Source of the DNA: Adineta vaga
Lineage: Eukaryota > Rotifera
NCBI GenBank assembly: GCA_021613535.1
Contig: CP075497.1
Location: 2,046,001 to 2,110,000, forward strand
Direction of reading: 5' to 3'
Length of the DNA: 64,000 nucleotides
Shown here: positions 23,140 through 35,621 of the stretch, piece by piece
How the letters are laid out: the number at the start of each line of letters is the position of its first letter
How positions within the stretch are numbered: the stretch's first letter is position 1
Made by a program: the position numbers and the translations under genes
The notes under the pieces: generated by a model
Databases searched by the model: none
What the model was told of the DNA's origin: nothing
Seen by the model: only the letters and a program-made list of their open reading frames with translations

Positions 23140-23462
23140 GGTTTATGTGAATAAATCGAAAGACTTTGATGTTTTTCTATTTGATCACAACGAGAAATTT
23201 GTTTCTGGGATAAGTTTGACTGGAATATGCGATGAAATATCACGTATTCAACAGAAATCGTCGTCAGTTAAGATTCGATCGACAATTTCTAAACTTTGTA
23301 AAATCATTGATTAATTAAACCGAAGATAAGAATTCGAAGAATTCATTATTGAAATAATAATCAATCATCTTGACCTATTCAATATTAGCAAACGCATTCA
23401 CGTGAAGATAACCAATTCGCATCATACTTTATCGTTATGAATATCAAGATTCTCACTAAACG
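23140..23462 (-). pseudogene. degenerate partial copy of the 31160-32352 exon
   Basis: Plus-strand DNA here matches 31473-32040 in the same order: the end of the ectodomain, a Cys-rich stretch and part of the repeat region. Relative to the intact gene, two blocks are missing cleanly (30 bp and 149 bp), a third gap follows, and many substitutions and small indels break the frame. This is direct within-window evidence of a segmental copy that has become a pseudogene. Confidence 0.8.
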
Positions 23463-23899
23463 AGATTTTATATGAAAGAATTTATATTTATTGTGCTTAT
23501 CAATGAGTTATCGCTTTGTTGATTTTCTATTATTTTTGGTTGAAATTGAACAATACGAAAAAGAAAAAGAAGACGGATGATAGTGTAGGTAAGATTGAGA
23601 TTGATATGTAAATATGTTATCCTCATCCACCCTCATTTTCAAAAATTCCATGGGATTGTGTTCCTTTCCATTATGGTTTTGAATCAACTTCAATTATGCA
23701 GAGAAAGAACAGTTTTATTTATAACAAATTTTGTCTTCTTCTGATACACAATGAACATTATTTCGATAAAAATAGTTTTGATTCTTTATTTACAGCAATA
23801 AGTTTTCATTTCCAAAATGTAATATTTCACATAGTGGAACAGATATAATCATTAATAAAACAGAATGATATTAAATGACGAGTATTGAAATTGTTATCA

Positions 23900-24560
23900 T
23901 CAACTACAAGTCATAATAATGGTTCAATATGTTGTAAACGGTGACATAACAAAAGTAGTTCGAATTTTCTAATTGTACATGTTTCCTCAATAGTCATTTT
24001 TCTAATACAGTTTGATTTTGTTTAATAGATATTAAATTCTCTGTAAAAAGAGGAGGCATTGTTCTAAAGGTAAAATGCGGTTAAGATCATTTGCGAAAAG
24101 CTAGTCTTTTAAAGTAAGTTTAGTAATATTTGGAATATAATCCGTGCATTGATTCATTAGTTTTTTCATTTTTCGGACTTATTCCATTGTGTAATTTATA
24201 ATTTTTTCTTCTAAAAAGTAAAGAACATTATTATGTGATCTTATAGATTGAATAGAAGATTCTATATTCTCCATATTCTTTTTCTTCTATCTGAAAACGA
24301 GAAAACTATATTGTCGTTTAAGCCAAAATTCAAACTGAAATAAATGAACTTATTCATCAAATGATGTTTTTCGATTATTATTATTATCTACAATTCCTTC
24401 GATTCGAACATTAAAAACACGTAAATTTGATAAACTGGCTTTCATACATCTAATATCTTATGTGATGAATAGCATTTCAATAGAAGGAAAATGATTGATA
24501 AAAAATTGTTCAGAAATATCAACTGCTTCGGATTTGAATTTAAAAATACATACGTCAAAC
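23900..24560 (-). pseudogene. possible decayed F-box/LRR-type remnant
   Basis: Short minus-strand coding-like stretches broken by stops, for example IRKFELLLLCHRLQHIEPLL and EQFFINHFPSIEMLFIT followed by SLSNLRVFNVRIEGIV. The style resembles the leucine-rich repeats of the intact F-box gene at 10602-12449. This is a weak call based on composition only. Confidence 0.2.
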
Positions 24561-25720
24561 AAATTTGCTGATAAGTGACGAAATTGTGATATTAGACAAA
24601 GAAATTATTATGGCTGTACATACAAGAAATAAATGTTCATTATCATGTATAGTTATTTGAATGCACAGCATGAAAAACTACAAAAGATCTAATATAGTAA
24701 GTTCCATCGGCATCGATAATAAATATATTCAAAAAGAAATATGTGTGAACTCGAGATAGAACGACTTCACCACTCGCAAATCATTCTTGCTCTAATAATT
24801 CTCTGAATGTCAAAGAGAGAATAGAACTAGAATATAAGTATGGATCACTATGTAAACATGAAACTCTCTTTGTGTTCACAAATGCACCTCACCACATTTC
24901 ATTAAAACTCGAATATATCGAAAATTGCATCCAGATGCAATTTATATCCTACATTGTGTCTATACGTATTTCTTAGTTGAACCTGATATGGAAACTTTTC
25001 TTTAGAAAGTTTCTATTTCATGTGCAAAGATATACGAATACAAAATATCTTTCTATCATTAGACATCAAGCGTCAAATCCAAGAAGCAACTACATGAAGT
25101 TGTAGAACTCATCACCTACTTTATCTTCGCAACGACATCAACTCTCTAGTGTTCCAGATATAGTAAAGATTTGCAACGCACTGAAATATTAAAATAAACT
25201 CTCTATCACGAGAAATATTCAAAATAAAGTTCGGATGTATATTTTGTTACGTTTTTAATCACAACATAATGTTTAAGAAAAGATTTCCCAGTCGTTCCCA
25301 ATAGATCAGCGATGGCAATGAGTTCAACGAACCCATCAAAACACTTATAAGACGCACCGACCGTTGCCCTTCTTCTTCATAATCATTGCATTGTTGAAAA
25401 TTTTTCAGAAGACATTATCGTAAGAGTAGACAGTTTCAGAAAATATCATATGATACCCGTCAAACTCCTCGCATAACTGATAACCTCTAGTGCATTTCAA
25501 ACACACGATTTCACTTTCTCGGGCATACACAAATCAATAACTTAGATGAAAAGCCACCTCTCACACGCCGAACTCATGAGTTTACCACGAAACACGATAT
25601 ATACGATTAATACGACTTCCAAGCACACTGCATTCATTTTTCGACCATCAGTTTGTTCTAAAATAATTTTTCACAAAAAAACACTACCAAACAATGTCCA
25701 ATGAGCCCGAACTACAATAT

Positions 25721-26905
25721 CACCCTGTTTCCTAAATCAGTTCCAATGTATCCTGCTACCATGAGGTCGATTCCATTGTGCCGGAGATCTAGTCTCATGA
25801 GTGTCTACACACGAGAGATAGCATGGATGTGTCAATTAGGTAAACACCGAATGAGTATTACTGTGTTTGTTCGCAAGGCATCACCAATATGCTGTGCTCC
25901 TTGATCAGCGATTTGATTTCCCCGGAGATCCAGTGTGGTTAGCGTCTATAGATGAAAGAGAGAGCGGGAATGTGTCAATGGGGGAAGAGCGAATGAATAT
26001 TACTGCGTTTGTACGCAAGGCATCACCAATATGTAGGGCTCCTTCGTGTCCGATGTGGTTGTCCGAGAGATCTAGTGTGGTGAGTGTCAATGTATATAAT
26101 ATTCCTTTCGAAAATGTGGTAAGGGAACGGCGACTTTTCAGTAAGGTTTATCAATTAGATATAGCATTACAGAAGAGTTTTGGCGGTGGTGTGTGAAAGA
26201 TCTCAGAAAGTGCTTGGTTTGTTTTGATCGGTTGAAAAGAAAAATCGTTGCTTGTCTGATGATTAGTGAGTTTATGTTCGAATTGTCGGATGAGTAGGGT
26301 GAGCACTGTACTGAAGGTAATGATAGTTGCTTATTTCGAATGGTTTGGGATTTATTTTTCAGTTGGTGTGCAAGGGATAGTATTGAGTCGTGGCACAACT
26401 TAAAATAGTTCGCTTTTTTTTATTCGGTGTGGTGCAAAGATAGTTGTAGCATTTTTTAAGAATTTCAAGAGAGATATTTGTTTGAAACAGGAAAGGTGTT
26501 TTATTATTCTGTAGTTTTATGCTTGTGCGGCACATGAGTGCACGTTTAATAAGATGCATATTCTATGGACATGGATAGAAAAGAACAGATGAAAGGTAGG
26601 GTTGTTTTTAATAACATAAGTCAATGTTGTGGTTGATTCAATCGTAGAAATAGGTTCGAATTTGTGAAATCTTCTTTTTCTTTGAATAAACTGTTTATGT
26701 TAGATGTTACGAGGGTCATGTGTGCTTGAACAGACGAGAAAATAGTCAAAGCACTCAGCAAACTTACTTGATATCGATGATAAATGTTAAGGATTTGATT
26801 AAAACGTTGGGAAACATTTTGCATTGAACCAAATAGTGTAAAATCGGTGAGATGATCGAAAATCCGGTAGACGAGTTCGATCGGTAATGTTGAAAATGTG
26901 CACAT
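25721..26905 (-). pseudogene. F-box / ribonuclease-inhibitor-type LRR pseudogene
   Basis: Exon 1 (26768-26905) encodes an F-box (STLPIELVYRIFDHLTDFTL, then QRFNQILNIYHRYQ) ending at a GTAAGT donor. Downstream are three 84-nt units (26004-26087, 25862-25945, 25721-25804), each encoding one 28-residue LRR (TLTTLDLRGNQIADQGAQHI is the best) and separated by introns of 57-58 nt. The first unit has TG instead of AG at its acceptor, and the third has lost its donor and repeat consensus. No link between the F-box exon and the first LRR is evident over 680 nt. It would have been an SCF adaptor with an NLRC3/RNH1-like LRR fan. A truncated or dead gene is most likely. Confidence 0.6.
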
Positions 26906-28447
26906 AATCTCTTTAGAGTTCGAGAAGTTTCTTGAAAATATAAGCTATTCAATATATGTTGGTTGTTATGAAAAGATATTCGCTTTACTGAAAGTATTGA
27001 GTTTTTGTTATCAAAAGAAGAGAATGGAGTCTGACGATTTCAACCAAAGCGAATGGTTAGTTTATGCAGAAAGATGACGTTAATGTATGTGTTGAATGAA
27101 GTTTCATCTGCTGTGTATGATTATTAATGCCAGTACACTCGCAAGATACGTACTTTTCATCAGTAATTGTTTAGTTTCACAGGAGAATTCATTTTAGGAA
27201 AGGATATTTTTGCAGTTGATATTCAACAAAAGTTCGATCATAAATGCAAATCGTTGAGGGTAGATATCGATAGTCTTCTTTGCACATCCACATCCTCAGT
27301 TTATACAACATCATTCAATCGCATTTAATTATAAGCACCCTAGACGGTAAACATAGGAAACAGAAATCGAAGACAAAAGCGCGTATCTAGCTCGTACCGA
27401 AGGGTAAAGCAATATTTTTAGTCAATCTAATGGTCCTGAATTTTGATTGATCGATTTCATATTCCAAAAACCTTGTGTTCGTCGATTTCAGATTGGTTAA
27501 TTTGATCAACATCCATTTCTGATTAGTTATGAAACCTTGATGAAGATAGATGGGAAAACAGTTTTATGTTGTGTAGCCTTTAACTTTTGATTCTTGATCT
27601 TTCACATTGATCGTACGCACATCCTCAAGAATATTATAGAGAATAATAGTGTTTTTAATAAGATTACATCGCCATCGAAGCTGACAATAGTTCTTCAACG
27701 TCGTAATCATTCAAATGTAGGATTAAATAACAAGATGAAAATTGAATTCATTTCATCAAATCACGTAGTTGAACTAGTTGTTATAGAACGACGAAAAAGA
27801 GTGGTTCATATATCTCATAACTTTTGATTACCTGCTATATCAACATTGGTTTTGAAATCGACGAACGCCGTTTCCAAGCTTACTATGAATTTAATTTTAG
27901 AAAAACGTTATACATTTCAGTTTGTCATACATATGTATGAATGTTTCTTTATTATCATCCATCGTAGAATCTGACTATATTGTAGAATGAACCGATGTCG
28001 ATTGGTGAAAATTATTTTTTAATTCAAGGTGACTCAAATAGCAAAAAAAACTAATGCTAATCTATATGAAGTGGTTCTTGCAATAAAAATGTTTGTTATT
28101 CTACTGTTTGTCATCGATTTATAATGCATCTGTTGATATAAAAAAAAACGATTTTTTCTCCAATTCTGAAGTCTTCATGTTACTGCAAGACTAAGAAAAA
28201 AATGATAAAAAAACTTGTCCTCGTTATTTTGTTCTCACATTTATCATTTAACATTGTCATCATATTTTTTCACCGATTTATTCAAGTAATGTTAGACTGA
28301 TTACAATAAGTTACACAAAAAGAAGAAAAATAATTCTTTGAGATAAGAAAAAGGACTTTTAAAAGCAGAATTATTTCGCTATTCTCTAGTTATAATAGTT
28401 TCTTCAACTAATTTTACTTTACAAAATCCGCATTACAACCAAGGCTA
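26906..28447. other. intergenic, no gene recognised
   Basis: AT-rich DNA with short ORFs only (for example 27594-27827 on the plus strand), none with recognisable motifs or splice support. Confidence 0.4.
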
Positions 28448-29998
28448 ATGGCAAGTAGCAAATCAACATTAGTTTCAAAAAAGCAGATAGACGCCGTTGT
28501 CTTGACATTCATAAAATCCACAATGTTCTTCTTATATGGCTGGATATAAACATCGATGACAATAACAAGGATTGTTAAAATACCATGACACAACTTCAAC
28601 GTATAGTCAACGATCTGAATATCTATACAGATTGTGAGCGATGCATTGAATTCCTTAGAACCATCAAAGATCAAGGGAGTCTTTACAGAGATCAAGCCCA
28701 TCTATGATGCTCTCGAGCATGCAGCACAACATTGTGAACAAAATGCTGTACCAATGAGTTTCGTGGCATCAGGCAAAAGGTTCGATCAACTGGATACTTC
28801 TTACCTGTGCACTCAGATCCTCAAGGAGATCTTATTGACCATCAAATTCAACGGCACACATATTCAAGATTACGTCAACTACTGTCGCGAACTTTTCGTC
28901 GGTAACGATCAACAATTGGACAATGTGAAGTTATTGGAACGCAAATATCATCAGAAAACACCTATCTGGTGGTATACTTATCTCTGTTTCTTATGCAACA
29001 TGCTCAATAGTGGAATTCGAATGATAGATGGTGACATCATCACACGGATGAGTTTCTTTATTAATGATTTACATCGATATATTGAATTCGTGCGTCACGA
29101 ACAACATATTAATCATGTTTTCACAGTTTATCGTGGACAAGGATTATCAAAAACAGATTTTGAACAACTAAAGCAAACAAAAGGTAGACTCATGCCGTTT
29201 AATAACTACTTATCCACTAGCAAGAATAAAGATGTTTCACTTCGGTTTGCAAAACAAAATATTAATAATCCCGATTTGGTGGGAATTTTATTCGTAATGA
29301 CAATAGATCCAAAACAATCAACAACAGCATTTGCATCAATTCGTGACCTTAGTGCTATCTCGGATGAAGACGAAGTGCTGTTTTCAATGCACAGCGTGTT
29401 TCGAATTCAGGATATCCAACAAATGGGTGGAAGTAAGAAACTCTTCGAAGTGAGTTTGACATTGACCAACGATAACGACAAAGACTTACATGCATTGACT
29501 GAGCGCTTACGAAAAGACAGTTTTCCTCATTTGGGAGGATGGTACAGATTGGGTTTGGTATGGTTAAATTGAGTCAAAATAAGAAGGCTGAAGAGATTTA
29601 TGAAATACTACTTGATCAAAGACAATCAAGGAGAATATGAAGAGGCAATTAGATTCTATGAAAAATCACTTGCCATCTATGAGAAAACTCTTTCTCCTCA
29701 AGATCCTAAGTTGGCTATGTCTTACTGCAGCATTGGTTCTGTGTATTATAACACGAGCAACTACACAAAAGTACTTTCATATTATGAGAAAGACTTTGCA
29801 ATTCGGCAACAATCACTTCCTGCAAATCATCCTGATTTGGCTATATCTTACAACAATATCGGTTTGGTGTATGAAAACATGAAGAAATAATCAAAAGCCT
29901 GTTCGTTTCATGAGCGTGCTGTACAAATTACACAACAATCATTGTCTCTGAATCATCCTCATCGCCAAATATATGAAAGAAACTTATTGAACGCATGA
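28448..29998 (+). pseudogene. arginine ADP-ribosyltransferase-TPR pseudogene
   Basis: Intact copies of this bdelloid-typical family join an R-S-E class NAD-arginine ADP-ribosyltransferase to tetratricopeptide repeats. Visible here: an N-terminal region, the catalytic domain (Arg in VYRGQG, STS in NYLSTSK, ExE in DEDEV), then two TPR units (SYCSIGSVYYN, SYNNIGLVYE). Lesions: a frameshift near 28530, a stop at about 28581, an internal deletion with frameshift near 28665, a frameshift near 29560, a further deletion near 29620, and a stop at 29888. Only the central 312-residue stretch (28634-29572) is open. The catalytic residues remain, but the full protein cannot be made from this locus. Confidence 0.85.
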
Positions 29999-31159
29999 AA
30001 AAGAAATTATAATTCGTATTTATTTTATTTTCTTGTAATATAGAGAAAACTATCGAAAATATCAATGACGCGTGTACAAAGAAACTCTGCTAAATTAAAT
30101 GGTTTAGTTGTGTTTCGACAAGAGAATTATTCATCTATGAAAAGACGAGGCGAACGACATAAATAGGGAAAAGAACACATTATTTTGAGTTTTTATCCGG
30201 CTATAGAGCACCCTTTGGATATCATCGTAGAAGTTTTCCGTGGTCGCAAAATCGATCGATCATTTTCATCTGTACAAGGATATTTTGAGGATGACCTCAG
30301 AGTTTAACCGGTATGAAACCAAAGCTATCAAGATAAGATAATCAATATTTTCTAAATAATAGTATAACGAAAATGTTAGACGGAAGTTCCTGTGAAAGAT
30401 ATAAAACAATCTAAGTTTATTTTCGAATTTTATGGTTTATGCACCAGAGATGGGCACAGTTCGTTTCGGTTTTTAGCTAAATTAATCCAATTAAAAAAAG
30501 AAGTCTTTAGCGACACAGATATTTTACTAAGAATGTGGTGATTAAAACCCTATTTTTTTGAACTTGTTAAATAATGGAGAGGAGTTTTCTGATACAAAGG
30601 TCTTTTAATATGCAGAGAGATTGACTGCATCTTCTTCATCAAAATTATCTCGTTCTTATCAATCTATATCTGTGCAAATTATTACTTAGAACTCGAAACC
30701 TGATTAAAAAGCATTGGATGTTTGTTGGTGTGAAACATGAAGGATCTTATATTTGCCAATACTTTTGTATTCTCTCTAAAAAAAAACTCTCATAATATAG
30801 ATTCATATAAATATAATAGAGAGTAATGATTTAAAAAAAGATGAGCGAACTCAAAGATGAATTACATAGCTAAAGCTATCTGTAATGAAAAAGATGACTA
30901 ATTTTTTCGGTTCGGTTTAAATTTTGAAAAATCCAGTGAACCATGTCCACCTGTGTTTTCTAGGCCATGATTTTAGCCCTGTATAACTGTTTCAGTTCCT
31001 CAAGACATCCCGTAGATGCCATACTGAGTCCAAAAGATATTTTTTTCGTTCTCTCGTTTTCTTAGAAGACGAATATCATTTGATATTCAACCAATTTATT
31101 ATCAGCAGTTTCTTCTTATTCAAAACAAATGATTACAACAAAAAAGAAAAAACAACTCT
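29999..31159. other. intergenic; possible hAT-type element
   Basis: No intact gene. It includes 30445-30955, whose ends resemble hAT terminal inverted repeats (listed separately). Confidence 0.4.
30445..30955. mobile_element. possible hAT-like non-autonomous element
   Basis: The left end reads CAGAGATGGGCACAGTTC, very like the CAGRGATGGGCA ends of hAT transposons. The reverse complement of the right end (CACAGGTGGACATGGTTC) matches it at 13 of 18 positions. Flanking 8-bp duplications could not be confirmed and no transposase domain is visible inside, so this is either an old internally deleted copy or chance. Confidence 0.3.
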
Positions 31160-33432
31160 TTATTCAATGTCATCTAATGGATTCGTATTCAATTGAATTG
31201 GATTTGAAATAATAAAATTTGAAGATTCACTTGTGTAAAGATAAGGTAGCGTTAGTTTTGTTATTGTATCAAATTTCATGACAATATCCATTGATTTCTC
31301 TTTATTGAAATGTGTTAATTGTTCATAAGAATCTTCATTGAACATCGATCGCTTTCGGCGATGAAAGAGATTGAATATAACTATTCGTTGTTTACATGTT
31401 GCGATTAGATAAATACATATCAAGATAAAGCTCATTGCTGGCAATGTTAATACTAATGAAATAAATGATGAAGATTTATGTGAATAAATCGAATTTTGAT
31501 AACATTTTCCAGGTGAAATCGAAAGATTTTGATATTTTTCTATTTGATTACAACGAGAAATTTGTTTCTGGAATAAACATTTTCTTTCTTCATGTTCAAT
31601 TTCGTCAGGAGATAGGTGAAAATAACATAAGGGTGTTAAATCTTTTAACATTAATGGATTTAATATTCGATGAAGATGACGATATAAATAAAATATTGAA
31701 CATGAACATGATGTTTCTGGGATAAGTTTGACTGGAATATGTGATGGAATATCATGTATTCGACACAAATCTTCGTCGGTTAACATTCGATCGACAATTT
31801 CTAAACTTGTTAAGTTTAGATATCGTAGATAAAAATCGGATGAATTCACGATTTGAAATAAGAATTGACTATCATGATCTTTTGAAAAATAAAGAAAATC
31901 GATTGAATAGATTAGATGAATCAAATTACCTCTATGGACATTAACAAAAGCATTCGAATCCGTGTGTAGAATTCCAGTCGAATGAAAATAACCGATTCGC
32001 ATCATACTTGATCGTTGAATATCAAGATTCTCAATTGAGTTCGATTGAAAAATTAAATTTCTTCCATATTTTATCCAAATATCAATCAACGATCGTTCCC
32101 GTTGAGAGATATTTCTCATTGAATGATGCGAAAACTCCACATGCATGGAGTTTCGTAAAATAATCGATAATTTTGATTGAGTATGTTGACTAATATTTGA
32201 AAAGGTCGATGAATTCAAATAAATATTCTTTCCGTAATCAACTTCTAATTGAAATGAAGAATTCAGATCTTGTTTTATTGAAGTAAATGTTTCAGACGGA
32301 AAACAGAGATCATTTGTCATGTTGTACAGAGAAAATATTATCGAAGATTGGACTGAAATGAAAAAGAATCAATAGAAAAGCAGGAAATATGTTTGAAATT
32401 TACATTGGGTGATGAATGAGAATAAGAAATGATCAATGATTATATTTTGAAAGTTTGCGAAGATGAGATGAAAATGTGATTGATTGAATTGATGAAAATT
32501 TCGAAATGATTCAGAACCAATTGATGCCTGATGAAAATGATCGAAATGAATTTCGAATTGACTCAATTCTCTTTGGATTAGATGATTAAAACTTTGTTCT
32601 TTCAATGAAACATCAATCAAATTTGAGAAATACAATTCCATTTTTGAATAAGATGGAAGTGTCAACGTTCCTAATAGAAGAAAGGATTATCGAATCTTTC
32701 TATTTTGTTTTTGAATTTACCTGAATTAGATTGAAACTCAATGGTATGCTTGATAGAAAGTATAGAACATCGAAAAATACTTTTGAAACCATGTCTGATT
32801 CCATGAAATGCATATGGTTCGATTGTTAATAAAGATGATGTAACATTAACTATTTCGAGATGAAATTTCGATTTTGATTCAAGTTTGATTTGATCGAAAA
32901 GTTTTGAAGGAATACTTGATGATGAATATTCTGCTATTTGAATGACCAATGTGTGATCTTTCTTCAAAAGAATTTTTGAAAAAGTTTTAGATGAAATAGA
33001 ATCTATTTGAGCGAATTGTATTGTAAACGATTGATTACTTTCATAATCGAATAAATCATAATAACGAAAAGATTCTGCTGGTAAAATATTGACATCTTTA
33101 TTGAAGAGTATCGTTTTATAACGATAACACGTATAACAACGTTTTGGTAATGACGAACATTGAATTGAACTTTGTTTTAAATCACAAATACATCGATGAT
33201 CTTGAAGATCTTTATCATTTGAACAATAAGCATTAGTCATTGAAATACAATTGAAAGCAAAACCACAAGTTAACAATAAGAACAACATACTTATAGGCGT
33301 AGATGTTCGTTTGTTCGATCGAACAGCTCGAGTGTTGAATACATATGTCTGTATATGAATAGACGCTCGTTTTTCTTTTCTACTAAACATTTTCATCATG
33401 AAACAAAGAAAGAGAAGAGAAGAAAAAAACAT
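31160..33432 (-). CDS. receptor-like single-pass membrane protein, lineage-specific
   Basis: Three exons (32721-33432, 32404-32670, 31160-32352) give 723 residues. A hydrophobic signal or anchor (MLFLLLTCGFAFNCISM, from Met49) precedes a Cys-rich cap (CICDLKQSSIQCSSLPKRCY) and a long ectodomain of irregular repeats of 35-40 residues (FQSNSIENL, LNSSTFSNIS, HTDSNAFVNV). These look like LRR or parallel beta-helix rungs. A second Cys cluster and a transmembrane helix (FISLVLTLPAMSFILICIYL) lead to a basic cytoplasmic tail of about 85 residues. This is the layout of a cell-surface recognition or adhesion receptor. No family name can be given. If Met1 is used, 48 basic residues precede the signal; Met49 is the more natural start. 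A damaged copy lies at 23140-23462. Confidence 0.7.
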
Positions 33433-33833
33433 TCAACCAATTTATCTTCCTGTTCATTGCATCTCAGTTGATGACATGTACCAGTTTGAAAGTAAAGGCA
33501 ACAGATGAATTTACTCTTACTATTCTTGCATCGAAGTATCGATTTAAAATTAGAAGTTGCTTTTTTATAGTATCAATGAATGCTCTCTTATTTTGTCTGA
33601 TAGTATCACGTCGAGTATTCTTTATATATTGGTCCGGAATGGATTAGGATTTTGTTTTATCAATGATCTTGATATCATTTTGATCAATCGAAGGTTCATA
33701 ATTTTAGAAAATTGATCTTCATTTAACAGAATATCGAAATATTTTCAAGAACATTAAATAAAGAACTCTATGATCAATGAAAATCGTATTTTATTGTTGA
33801 TTTTTTTACGGATTAATACTAAAAATAAGGAAT

Positions 33834-35621
33834 TTATTTCCAATATCTTTTCAAAACTTGTTGACGTTCGATTTCCTCCGAAGTGGCACGTTTTAAAATA
33901 AAATCAAGTCGTTGAGCATCAACTTGATTGGGTTGATTTTTCACATGAACGTATTGAATTTCCTTTTTATATCCCAAACTATTCACTTCAATTGCATAAG
34001 ATCCATCCACAAGTAGACGATAATAATCTCCATCGATATCTATAAAAATCAATTTTAAAAATCAAATTTTCTTCTTCAAATTCCTTTCTTACTTGATTTA
34101 AGATCATGATCAATATAATTCCATTTATCATTCTTCAAATAATAAACTTTGATTCCTGCATTATGAATCTTCTCTCCTTCTTCATTTTGAATCAAACCTT
34201 TAATACCTATATGAACCTAAAGAAAAAAAACCAAAAAATCGAAATTCGTTCGAAAATATTTCGCTTACTTTCATCATGAAATCAATCAATGACTGTTGAT
34301 TATCATTCCAGAGTGATTTCAATGTATTTCCCGGTGGAAATTTGTCACAACCAAGTTCGAATGTTAATTCAAAACAATTACTTACTAAATAATTAAAATC
34401 TTGCATTCCACCGCATACAGGATACCTAAATGAAAGTTTATAAAAACGAATTGAATTCATTATTGACATTTTTACCATGCAGCACCATTGGTAATTCCAT
34501 GTTGAAAACCTTCCTTACTACAACTTTTTTCTGGTGATTGCATTCTTTTATGTGCAAAAGAATAGGTTTCAGCTAATTGTCTAAACGATTGCCGATAGAT
34601 TAGTAAAAATATGAGGAAGATATTTACCGAAATAAATCATCATCGGGTGAACCGGAATACTTTTTACGAGTATCTTCTGAAATGTCATAAGGATAATTAG
34701 CGACGAGATCACCATTATGTAAATTCGCGGATAAGACAAATGAATTTTCCATAATCCACGATGCAACTGAAATTGTTTCAATTTGATACTAGAAATAAAC
34801 GAAAAGAAGATTTGATATATAGAAATGAGTTTTATTTCTTACTGGCTTGCCCTTACAATCATTTCCTGATAATAATGAACGAAATGTTTCGGAATCTAAA
34901 TGATTATTCTTATGTTTTCGATGATGATTATAGGCATAGATAAATTTATCTAAATCAGGAAAATTGCGATTTAAATCAATCTCATTTGCATTTGCTCGTC
35001 CAATTGTCCAATGCTTTGCACCGTGTTCCTATGAAATCGAAATAATGACGAACTTTGACATGAAAATAGTTACTTTTAACATTGTCGAAATGTCGGCAAA
35101 ATCATGTTTTCCTTCATTCCATTCATGTTGAGCAGCAATTTCCCATCCATCTACAAGAGAAATGACGTATTTGATTGATAGTTTTTATTCAATACATTAC
35201 CTGGATTCATTGATGGCATAAGATGAATACGAGTATTGTCAATTAGATTTTGAATATTCTCATTTTTATTTTGATATTCTTCACAAAGATATTCCGCTAA
35301 TCGTAATAATAATTCCCGTCCAACAACTTCATTTCCATGCATATTTCCCACATATTTTAATTCCGGTTCGAGTGTTTCGTGAATTCTGGGATTATCAGAA
35401 AAGATAATGACACGTAATGGATGATTTTTATTCGATCGTAATGGTAAATCATAAATATATGTTATATCCGGACATTGTTTGTGAATTGAATCTAATGCAG
35501 CAAACATTTCCTCTGTATTATGATGATTTCCATATTCGCGAATTTTATTCCATTGATAAGCTTGGCAATAAGAAATGAGAGTAAGATATGTTAAAATAAG
35601 GAATTTTAAATAATAAAGCAT
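33834..35621 (-). CDS. CPE: carboxypeptidase E-like metallocarboxypeptidase (M14B)
   Basis: Eight exons join in frame to 478 residues (human CPE has 476): 35201-35621, 35074-35150, 34843-35028, 34628-34788, 34476-34580, 34269-34425, 34093-34216, 33834-34039. A signal peptide ([17 protein letters not shown]) is followed by the M14 catalytic domain: Zn ligands His and Glu in [10 protein letters not shown], the NPDGWE motif formed across the first join, DLNRNFPD, the third Zn ligand His in SANLHNGDL, and the catalytic Glu region in [15 protein letters not shown] transthyretin-like domain ([20 protein letters not shown]) closes the protein. CPE-type enzymes trim C-terminal Lys/Arg from peptide precursors in the secretory pathway. 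CPE, CPN and CPM are close, so the paralogue is less certain than the family. Confidence 0.85.

Larger units (their letters stand above)
22744..25720. other. gene-poor region with pseudogene debris
   Basis: No intact gene. It contains a decayed duplicate of the receptor-like gene (23140-23462) and faint coding remnants on the minus strand at about 23900-24560. The remainder is AT-rich and unassigned. Confidence 0.45.

Noticed and set aside
28414-28701. Minus-strand ORF of 95 codons
   Set aside because: Antisense of the 5' part of the ADP-ribosyltransferase pseudogene, whose family match is on the plus strand.
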